A stretch of DNA of 20,767 bases from positions 1 to 20,767 of the forward strand of contig LKNC01000011.1 of assembly GCA_001564255.1 (NCBI GenBank). The letters run 5' to 3'. Position numbers and translations under genes: made by a program. The notes under the pieces were generated by a model that searched no databases, had not been told where the DNA came from, and saw nothing but the letters and a program-made list of their open reading frames with translations. Within the stretch, counting starts at the first letter, position 1; each line of letters begins with the position of its first letter. Of the stretch, positions 15,601-20,767 are shown piece after piece. Source of the stretch: Natrialbaceae archaeon Tc-Br11_E2g1. Lineage in GTDB: Archaea; Halobacteriota; Halobacteria; Halobacteriales; Natrialbaceae.

Positions 15601-18600
15601 GGTTTTACTGACCGTGTACTGATAGACGCCCGGCGGAACGTCTACGGAGAAGTCACCGCCCTCGTTCGTCTCCACGGTGGTGGTGAACCCACCGGCTGCA
15701 GGTGGTTGACTAATCCCTCGCTGTTCGACGACCTCGATTGCCGCGCCGGTGATCGGATCGCTGCCATCCGCATCGACGACCGTGCCCTCAATGGTGCCGT
15801 CCTGGGTCTCCGTTAGCGTCAGGTCAACAGTCGTCGTCTCGTCAGCGTTGATCGCCACATTCTGTTCGACGGCTTCACCGTACCCGTCGGCACTCGCGGC
15901 GACGTCGTAGGTTCCGACGGCGAGTGTGAGGTCGTAGGTGCCGTCAACATCCGTTTCGGCCGAGGCGATGACGGCGTTCCCGTCGAGCACTTCGACAGTT
16001 GCATCGGCGAGTGTGTCGCCAGCCCCATCAGTAACCGTACCGGAGAGCGTGCCAGTGTCGAAGATCGGTGCTTCGAGCCACGGAACGAAACGAACGGAGT
16101 CCTCAGTCACCCACCAGTTATCGCCAACCGTGATCGAATCACCGCTTCCGTCGGCACTGACTCCCGTTTCGTTATCGGTAACGCCGCCGCTTGGACCGTC
16201 AGCACTGCCCCACCAGTTGTTCGTCGCATTCAGCACGTAGGCATCTCCAGGGTCGTAGAAGAGTCCATCCTCGTTACCGACGATGGAGTTCTCCGTGACG
16301 AGGAACTCCTCGTAGAATCCGCCGATGGTGAGTCCCGCCCCATCGTTCTCCTCAAGGATATTTTCCGTGATTGTCGCGGTGACGCCATCTGCCGTCTCGC
16401 CGGTGACAACGAGTCCGTCGCCGTTGTTGGTGACGGTGTTCGACGCAACGGTGCCATCAGGAGTGTTAAGATTGATTTTGAATCCGGTGTCAACGTCGTT
16501 TTGCGCGACGAAGTTGTCTGTAATTGTTACTACATCTGCTTCGATATCAAGCGTGGAACCGATATCTCCCTCGTTGTTAGTGACTGCGTTGTTCGCAATC
16601 ACAACCGTCTCACCATCATCGATAGTGAGATCAAGTGCAACCGGGTCGAACGAAGGACTGGTGGTGAGTCCAGTTTCCGTGATCGTGTTTTCGGTAACGG
16701 TGACGTTTCCGGTGAGCGCACCACGGTCAACAATAACGCCATCTCTGTCACCGCCGATGACGGTGTTGTTCACGAAGTCGAAGTCGCCGATATCGGCCGT
16801 AGCCGCCGGAAATTGTTGGCCAAATCGAACACCGGTCGTCGTCGCATCCTCAACGATGTTGTCTGCGATGGTCACGTCAGTGCCTCTGTTGAGGGTAATG
16901 CCTGTTGACGCATCTTGGACGGTGTTTCCAGTAATCGAGAGTCCATCGGCCTCGCTAACCTGTATGCCAGTACCGAGAGAGCCTTGACCTTCGAAGATGT
17001 CGTTGTCCTCGATTACGACATCGGCGTTGTCTCCGGCGAGCATAATGGCGCGTGGGCCGTCGACGACCTGCCCGTTGGAGATGGTCACATCATCGCTGTC
17101 TTCGACGTATAGTCCCCTGTTCGTGCCAGTGATTTCGAACTCGTCGATGGTCACACCCGAGGAGTACCAGAACTTGACAGCACTGGGGTTTCCAATGTCG
17201 GTAATCCCGCTCGGGGGCACGTTCGAGAGATCGAGACCAGTTACCTGGATGTTTTCCGAATGTGCGATCTGAATCGCTGCCGTGACATCCGAGAAGGAGT
17301 ACCCATCGAGGTCGACGTTCGTCACGTCGATAAGAATAATCTGTCCAGCGTCGCTTGCGATTTGGGGATTCTCCTCACCGACGACATACACGAGTGGGTC
17401 GCCACCAACGGTGTTGCCTGACAGCTCGTGCGGTTCCTGATCGATTTCCTCGGGAACGCCGTCGAGGTTGACACCAGTCGCAAACTCGTTGTCGACGATG
17501 GTTGCGCCGGTCGCATCTCGAAGGACTACGTCGGTCTTCGTCTCTGAGAACTGGTTATTGCGGACGATTATGCCGTCCCCGCCGCGGGAGATCGCACGCG
17601 AGACGTCCTGGAAGGTGTTGTTTTCGATAACGGTATTATCAAGTTCGGTACCTGCACCTTGAGGGCCAACGCCGACTATCGCGTTCATGACCGTGTTATT
17701 TTCCACGATCGAAGATCCACGAACTTCGATAGCAAATCCATCCGGGGCACTCACATGGTTATCACGGACTTCGTCAGTACCGACTTCTATGCCGCCGTCG
17801 TTCCCGGTGACCGTATTATTAAATATCAGGTTATCGGACCCAGACGAGGTGAGTTTGACACCTGCATCATCGTTGTCTGCTATCGTGTTGTTCCCAATCG
17901 TGCCATCATTGCTGCTAGCTCCAAGTGCTCCTCCCTCCAGGATCCCAGCTTCGTTTCGTTCGATCTTGTTGCTGTCAATAGTGAACTGTTCGTGGTCGGA
18001 CCGGAGATCGATGCCAGTTCCTTCGTTGTCCTGAATGTGGTTGTTCACTAGCTGGAATTCATCAATGAACCTGTTCACGTGAATAGCATCGACCGAGTCA
18101 GTGATCGTGTTGTTTCGGAATATAAACCCGTCCGTACCAACGTACACCGCACCATCGGTTTGGCCACCTGCGCTGTACCCCTCGATCTTGAACCCTTCAA
18201 CGATCACGTTTTGACCAGTGATCTCGATCGCACGCTCGAACCCTTCCCCACTCCCATCGAGAACCGCCCCACCGTCGGAAACAGTCCGGAGCGTGAGTTC
18301 CTTATCAATCGTCAGCGACTCCTCGTAGGTGCCATCACCGACGACGACCTCGTCGCCAGGCAGGGCAGCGTCGATCGCCGCCTGAATACTGTCGCCATCC
18401 TGGACGCCGTCGACCAGGACTTCGATCTCGCCGACTGGCTGGCCGTCGACCTCGAGGTCGTAGACGCCCGGTTCAGCGAGTGGCACGCTCAGTCGCGCAG
18501 TCGTGCTGGAGTCGCCGTCGATTTCGATCGTCTCGGTGACGCTTGCAGCTTCCACTCCCGTGTTGTCGTAGGCGACGAGTTCGCTCTCGACACTTTCTGT

Positions 18601-20682
18601 GTCCTCACCGAGGTTTTCGTACCGAACGTCGACGCTCGCCTTGCCAGCAGCGCTCGGCTCTACTGGGGCTTCGATACCGCTGATGATCGAGTCATGCAGG
18701 CGGTTGGTGTCGGTTAGGTAGATGGGCTCGTCTCCGGGTAGGACCGTGATGGTCCCAATCTCGTCTCCCTCAAGGAAGGCAGTGTACTCGCCTGGTTCGT
18801 CGATCGGATCGGTGGCGAGGATAAGCGTCCTCGTCTCTCCAGCATTGATTCCTTCGCCAAGTCCCGCAAACGCAACGTCCTCTCGACCATCGAACGCTGG
18901 CCCTTCGAGTGCGAGTGTCGCGTTCTCTTCGTCGACTGCCTCAGTTCCGAGATTCGTCGCGTCGTAGGAAATCTGTATCAGGTCACCTTCGAGTCGGGTG
19001 TCGAAAAACGGATTCACCGACCGGAATACCGGATCGTCCTCGTCGACAACGGTGAGCGTCCCGACCTCTTCGTCGCCAATTGTGAGGGCGTCCTCACCTG
19101 CGGTGTCGGGTGCAGTCACCGGCAGTTCGACCGTGTTCGTCCCGTAGGCGGGGACGTCGATCGTCCGGCTAACCTGCGAGTCACCGTCCAGTTCGAGCGT
19201 GTAGGTCGCCGACGTGGTCGGATCCCAGTCGTTTCTGACCGTTGCCAAGACCGTCAGTTCATCCCCGACAAACACACCCTCGTCGTGCTCGACGTCGACG
19301 ATTCGAGGCTCGACATCCGGAATTTCGCCAGTCCACTTGTGGTGGTGGCCGCCGAGCATAATGCGGGAGTCGCTGCTCGATCCGGCCACGCCAGCGTCGA
19401 TCGCAATGAGCCGTCTATCACCTGTCGTCACGGCGACGTACGCCACGCCGTCGACGACAACGACTTCGCTTCGATCACCCGTATCAACCGACCACAGCTC
19501 GGTGCCATCGTTCGGGTCGAGGGCTCTGAACTCAGTTGATTCGGTCGTCTGCGGAACGAAGAGCGTGCCGTCAGCGACTGTCGGGGCGTCGAATACGGCA
19601 TCCTCATCCGACCAGCGCTCGCTCCCGTCAATCGAGTCAAGCGCGTAGAGTTCATCGTAGCCGACGTAGACTGTCGACTCGTTGTTCTCGCCAGCGACCG
19701 TCGGTGTGGTTGGGACCGTCGCAAGAGCTCCTTGTGCAATGCCGAGCTCTTCTTGCCAGACCTCCTCGCCGTCAGTTACATCGACTGCCGAGACGAATCC
19801 CGGATCGTCGTCACCCGCGCTGTGGCTAACGTAGACGTGACCGTCGGCGACGGTCGGCCCACTCGCGATATCGATGTTCTCCTCGGCGTCCCATTGCCAC
19901 CGTTCATCGCCATTATCGGGGTTAACTGCGACCATGCCGCCACTGTTGACGGCGTACACGGTCCCATCGACCGCGGTGGGCCCGCTCAGAACCTCGTCGG
20001 TTTCCTTTGTCCATTCTTCGTCGCCGGTTTCGGCATCGAGTGCGGTGAGCAGGTAGCTGCTTGCGGAGGTCTTTTCGACGGCATACACAGTCTTGTCACC
20101 GACCGCCATCCCTCCAGCGTCGAACTTGGCGTGCCATTCGATCGTTCCGAGTCCGAGGTCGAGCCGATAAACGCCCCCACTGCCGGACGCGTAGATCGTT
20201 CCGTCGGCGGCGGTCAGTTCGCGAGCGGAGATCTCCGTCGCCCACCGCTGTTCGCCGGTGCCGACGTCATAGGCGACGACCTGCTCCGAGGAGTCGTCCC
20301 CATCTGCGATCGTTACCAGAATCCCATCGACGACTATCGGTTCACTGTACGATTCGAGATCGACGTCCGACTCCCAGAGTACGTCCCCCTCCTCGGTATC
20401 GAACTGGGTAGGCACGACTCGATCCGTCGTCGACTCGTTACCCACGTCGGCGGCAGCCGGTCCGGCGAACGCGCCGAGACTCGTCACGAGCAAGAGGGCG
20501 GTGGCGAGCACCACGGCCAGCCTGACGAGCGGGATCACGCTCAGCCGGCGACTGCCCGGCGGTCGACCCCGGCCGGAGCGGTGGTCGCCACCCCGTGGCG
20601 TAGTCGTCCCGTCACGCACCGTCGCGTGTCGCGTCTCCGCACTGTGCTGGCCGGCCGCGTTCGATGTGTCTCCGTGTCTCAT
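9643..20682 (-). CDS. Giant modular exported cell-surface protein, PGF-CTERM anchored
   Basis: The 3679-aa product is a secreted multidomain protein. An Arg-rich N-region (SRRLSV, 44-49; a Tat motif is possible but imperfect) precedes a hydrophobic segment (51-74) and probable cleavage after Ala78. Residues 95-432 form a PQQ-type beta-propeller with seven D-x-x-x-G-x-x-x-W blades. CARDB/Ig-like domains follow (about 455-757). A right-handed beta-helix (about 758-1535) has Asn-rich rungs and ends near NNWWG. Four CnaB/carboxypeptidase-regulatory-like domains fill 1543-1903. After more CARDB-like sequence, a Ser-Pro linker (about 2041-2060) and two further domains come nine 101-residue CARDB repeats. 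Ig-like modules (including one ending TGFSTYGAF), an acidic stalk and a PGF-CTERM signal complete it. Such signals are processed by archaeosortase A and lipid-anchored. An adhesin or matrix role is inference. The ORF is intact. Confidence 0.9.
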   Translation of the reverse strand: MRHGDTSNAAGQHSAETRHATVRDGTTTPRGGDHRSGRGRPPGSRRLSVIPLVRLAVVLATALLLVTSLGAFAGPAAADVGNESTTDRVVPTQFDTEEGDVLWESDVDLESYSEPIVVDGILVTIADGDDSSEQVVAYDVGTGEQRWATEISARELTAADGTIYASGSGGVYRLDLGLGTIEWHAKFDAGGMAVGDKTVYAVEKTSASSYLLTALDAETGDEEWTKETDEVLSGPTAVDGTVYAVNSGGMVAVNPDNGDERWQWDAEENIDIASGPTVADGHVYVSHSAGDDDPGFVSAVDVTDGEEVWQEELGIAQGALATVPTTPTVAGENNESTVYVGYDELYALDSIDGSERWSDEDAVFDAPTVADGTLFVPQTTESTEFRALDPNDGTELWSVDTGDRSEVVVVDGVAYVAVTTGDRRLIAIDAGVAGSSSDSRIMLGGHHHKWTGEIPDVEPRIVDVEHDEGVFVGDELTVLATVRNDWDPTTSATYTLELDGDSQVSRTIDVPAYGTNTVELPVTAPDTAGEDALTIGDEEVGTLTVVDEDDPVFRSVNPFFDTRLEGDLIQISYDATNLGTEAVDEENATLALEGPAFDGREDVAFAGLGEGINAGETRTLILATDPIDEPGEYTAFLEGDEIGTITVLPGDEPIYLTDTNRLHDSIISGIEAPVEPSAAGKASVDVRYENLGEDTESVESELVAYDNTGVEAASVTETIEIDGDSSTTARLSVPLAEPGVYDLEVDGQPVGEIEVLVDGVQDGDSIQAAIDAALPGDEVVVGDGTYEESLTIDKELTLRTVSDGGAVLDGSGEGFERAIEITGQNVIVEGFKIEGYSAGGQTDGAVYVGTDGFIFRNNTITDSVDAIHVNRFIDEFQLVNNHIQDNEGTGIDLRSDHEQFTIDSNKIERNEAGILEGGALGASSNDGTIGNNTIADNDDAGVKLTSSGSDNLIFNNTVTGNDGGIEVGTDEVRDNHVSAPDGFAIEVRGSSIVENNTVMNAIVGVGPQGAGTELDNTVIENNTFQDVSRAISRGGDGIIVRNNQFSETKTDVVLRDATGATIVDNEFATGVNLDGVPEEIDQEPHELSGNTVGGDPLVYVVGEENPQIASDAGQIILIDVTNVDLDGYSFSDVTAAIQIAHSENIQVTGLDLSNVPPSGITDIGNPSAVKFWYSSGVTIDEFEITGTNRGLYVEDSDDVTISNGQVVDGPRAIMLAGDNADVVIEDNDIFEGQGSLGTGIQVSEADGLSITGNTVQDASTGITLNRGTDVTIADNIVEDATTTGVRFGQQFPAATADIGDFDFVNNTVIGGDRDGVIVDRGALTGNVTVTENTITETGLTTSPSFDPVALDLTIDDGETVVIANNAVTNNEGDIGSTLDIEADVVTITDNFVAQNDVDTGFKINLNTPDGTVASNTVTNNGDGLVVTGETADGVTATITENILEENDGAGLTIGGFYEEFLVTENSIVGNEDGLFYDPGDAYVLNATNNWWGSADGPSGGVTDNETGVSADGSGDSITVGDNWWVTEDSVRFVPWLEAPIFDTGTLSGTVTDGAGDTLADATVEVLDGNAVIASAETDVDGTYDLTLAVGTYDVAASADGYGEAVEQNVAINADETTTVDLTLTETQDGTIEGTVVDADGSDPITGAAIEVVEQRGISQPPAAGGFTTTVETNEGGDFSVDVPPGVYQYTVSKTGFDEAGGTDVEVGSGEQVDQGTIELTAFPVVTGTVTNAVTGDAIEGVSVESSVTGPSEPFDTAVTDATGEYVITVPDEMAQLDFARSGYIPEQVFVDGQDIDGTEQIDVELTREDDLGTITGTVTSESTGDPVQGAIVRANDEDGSQADTDMTGPDGAYELEVEPGTYTITATEEGGPGIPESGTVEDVEVSVGEQKTVDIELTPRDLLPPSNVSVTIDEAESVTEVTEGENITVVADITNTGDDQIEQQVVLGVFDQTAFDDDPSEMEPNAVNGGSNGATVDDLPYESEPKAVTIGSEETETVSFSFESESAFDGTTAIVASGEPGAAEADAFDLIGLSVEPAEEPTPSPSPSPSPSPSPDPEPELDVLNATVTQTQLQVGQETTIEATVENVGDDGELTVPLEINGEEVNSTTVGLDADETTNVTFTHTFETAGAFQLSVDGVTAGEVTVMQAEPADIVIYGADVNQSSLLLGETSTVTGDLFNNGGIGTFDVDLNVDGDVVDSTTVEVGPGATPGGVAFEWTPTEADLPADADEMNATITLNGFVVDTVHITNPYSDIQVIAASASDIELVEGEEMYVVGSIYQAGTIEGTEDIELTATNIDTGESEVVGSQEVTLGAGFYHLGALNISYTPEEAGTYDLELGDRNVGTIEVEAAESDIQVIAASNSELELVEGEQAYVVGSIYQAGNIEGTEEIELTATNTDTGESEVVGSQEVTLSPGFYHLGALNISYTPEEAGTYDLELGDGNAGTIEVEAAESDIQVIAASSSEIELVAGEEMYVVGSIHQAGNIEGTEEIELTATNTDTGESEVVGSQEVTLSPGFYHLGALNISYSPEEAGTYDLKLGDRNAGTIEVEAAESDINVIAASPSEINVLEDEELHVVGSIYQAGNIEGTEEIDLTATNTDTDETEVLGSQEVTLSPGFYHLGAINVTAAFDGAGTYDLTLGDRNAGTIEVEPRDADIQVIAASASEVEVIAGEKLHVVGSIHNQGDDEGTEEIELTATNTDTNETEVLGSQEVTLDAGLFHLGAINVTAEFDEAGTYDLTLGERDAGLVAVEEAITDITVIAASAGDIELVAGEESYVVGSIYQNGNVEETEEIELTATNTDTNETAVLGSQEVTLSPGVYHLGALNISYVPEEAGTYDLTLGDRNAGTIEVEPAETDIQVIAASNSRVEMVAGEESYVVGSIYQAGNVEGTEEIELTATNTDTGESEVVGSQEVTLGAGFYHLGAINVTFAPEEAGTYELELGDQNAGTIEVEPAESDIQVIAASNSELELVEGEQAYVVGSIYQAGNIEGTEEIELTATNTDTGESEVFGSQEVTLSPGFYHLGALNISYTPEEAGTYDLELGDRNAGTIEVEAAESDIQVIAASNSRVEMVAGEESYVVGSIHQAGNIEGTEEIELTATNPDTGESEVVGSQEVTLSPGFYHLGALNISYTPEQAGTYDLELGDRTAGTVAVDEPTVELSAVEVDGYGEAFDPDTETEQVYASDEASVSVDIDADLNLETVNVLVSSLETNYVRAFEASHESGSTWTLTVPPADIQDDGRYEVSVIAVDEVGTAGSATAERPLVINRDSPRLSATLEDVDGESATVVVESNEPLVDPPEVKGVFTGPDNSTESDSVAMIGVGGSDTHFTGSFATGETGTYEITSVGTDRAGNEGTDTASATVDTRFTLGDGVIELADTGTAIEFDVADDADEALLAQELFLSLSETTANANLDDGDLGVNFITADLDNLLSYYLDEGTVESASISMAIDEATLPAGASADDVELQYYDDASGTWDPVADSTVTQIDDDPFVTASVTGFSTYGAFVPDTEPPRIVDRSSADGTTLDADTEETTVRFEYDDDRSGVDVGSITLEVDGEDVTASDGTEITSTEATHVLAIEPGQSYEAAVTVADTAGNVERYATSFSVDEEPADDADVPDDEDVPAEDAPGDDEDAPEEDGAGTEDHEDTADAQPGFDLAVAVVAALFVASLAARRR
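9646..9717 (-). other. PGF-CTERM sorting signal of the giant protein
   Basis: The last 24 residues begin QPGFDLAVAVV and end ASLAARRR: a PGF tripeptide, a hydrophobic helix and a basic terminus. This is the tripartite signal recognised by archaeosortase A in haloarchaea, which leads to cleavage and lipid attachment at the membrane. Confidence 0.9.
9718..9849 (-). repeat. Acidic low-complexity stalk before PGF-CTERM
   Basis: This segment of about 44 residues is made of Asp, Glu, Pro and Ala in near repeats such as DVPDDEDVPAEDAPGDDEDAP. Acidic or Thr-rich stalks ahead of PGF-CTERM are common and probably span the S-layer gap. Confidence 0.8.
11200..13926 (-). repeat. Nine exact 303-bp (101-aa) tandem CARDB repeats
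   Basis: Units start on the minus strand at 13926, 13623, 13320, 13017, 12714, 12411, 12108, 11805 and 11502. Every period is 303 bp with no indel. Each unit opens (S/T/A)DI-x-VIAAS, passes YVVGSI-x-QAG and EIELTATNTDT, and closes YHLGA-(L/I)-N and AGTYDL-x-LG. This is the strand pattern of CARDB domains. Units 2 and 8 differ by only two residues; units 7 and 9 share NSRVEMVAGEESYVV. Units 4-6 in the middle are the most diverged. The array probably forms an extended rod. Confidence 0.93.
14500..14562 (-). repeat. Ser-Pro hexanucleotide repeat, interdomain linker
   Basis: About six (SP) dipeptides run after TP and pass into PDPEPE. The coding is a 6-bp repeat using mixed Ser and Pro codons. 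It is a typical extended, flexible and possibly glycosylated linker. Confidence 0.85.
16080..18411 (-). other. Right-handed beta-helix region of the giant protein
   Basis: About 777 residues start with a NosD-like entry (SIQAAIDAALPGDEVVVGDG, then TYEESLTIDKELTLR) and continue as rungs of about 20-25 residues with NNTI, DNxI and NxV turns. They finish at NATNNWWGSADGP. Such solenoids bind or cleave carbohydrate or serve as adhesin shafts; no catalytic residues can be named. The DNA here is less GC-rich than either end of the gene. Confidence 0.85.
19389..20400 (-). other. PQQ-type beta-propeller domain of the giant protein
   Basis: Residues about 95-432 contain seven blade motifs such as AYDVGTGEQRW, ALDAETGDEEW, AVNPDNGDERW, ALDSIDGSERW and ALDPNDGTELW, plus VDGTVYA-like inner strands. 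The pattern is that of BamB/PQQ-like propellers, probably a protein-binding platform. No cofactor-binding residues can be confirmed. Confidence 0.85.
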
Positions 20683-20767
20683 GTAGGTGTTTCACTCCCG
20701 GTCCGTCCGACGGACGACTCGCACCCGGTCCGGTGGTCCCCTCGCCGAACGACCGGCGGGGCTGACA
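20683..20767 (-). promoter_or_regulatory. Upstream region of the giant gene with an inverted repeat
   Basis: Only 85 bp are present before the window ends. GTCCGT (20701-20706) and ACGGAC (20710-20715) form a perfect 6-bp inverted repeat with a 3-nt centre, 18 nt before the ATG. In RNA it would be a small hairpin in the leader, or in DNA an operator. No clear TATA-like box or GGAGG site is visible, so the promoter may lie beyond the window edge. Confidence 0.35.

Overview
The window looks like chromosomal DNA of a halophilic archaeon (class Halobacteria). The evidence is high GC with G/C-rich third positions, strongly acidic proteins (Asp/Glu-rich, few Lys), an archaeal NAC protein, an HTH_10 (bacterio-opsin-activator type) regulator, several starts placed about 26-28 nt after a short T-rich box (leaderless style), and a surface protein ending in a PGF-CTERM sorting signal. 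No genus can be assigned by eye. No rRNA, tRNA, CRISPR array, transposase or phage gene was seen.

Layout. (1) 49-1133 (+): nac and trmI overlap by 4 bp and form a protein-quality/tRNA-modification pair. (2) 1134-1399: spacer between convergent genes, holding a 36-bp tandem repeat that would fold into five evenly spaced hairpins. (3) 1400-2119 (-): HTH_10 regulator, divergent from (4) 2202-3734 (+), an NAD(P)-type aldehyde dehydrogenase; a perfect 7-bp inverted repeat lies between them. (5) 4069-4248 (+): a 59-aa DUF1328/YtjA-like membrane protein. (6) 4577-6496 (+): a tungsten aldehyde:ferredoxin oxidoreductase. (7) 6674-7414 (+): a two-half cupin protein. (8) 7602-9634 (+): a MacB-type ABC exporter, ATPase plus permease. 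(9) 9643-20682 (-): one 3679-residue exported surface protein that fills more than half of the window and converges on the permease gene with only 8 bp between stop codons.

How the genes fit together. The regulator, aldehyde dehydrogenase and AOR suggest an aldehyde-oxidation neighbourhood with one NAD(P)-linked and one ferredoxin-linked enzyme; a functional link is inference from position. The giant protein has, in order, a signal peptide, a PQQ-type beta-propeller, CARDB/Ig-like domains, a long right-handed beta-helix, four CnaB/carboxypeptidase-regulatory-like domains, a Ser-Pro linker, nine exact 101-residue CARDB repeats, more Ig-like domains, an acidic stalk and PGF-CTERM. This is the architecture of a cell-surface adhesin or filament-like protein.

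The least ordinary pattern is that the spacers after trmI, the aldehyde dehydrogenase, the DUF1328 gene, AOR and the cupin gene each carry their own unrelated short tandem repeat (36, 44, 45, 41 and 26/51 bp). Three of these start at or within a few bases of the stop codon. After the two aldehyde-oxidising enzymes the unit includes the stop codon itself and has a length that is not a multiple of three, so successive copies place TGA in all three frames. The ABC ATPase gene also ends in a coding tandem repeat. I know of no named system that explains this.
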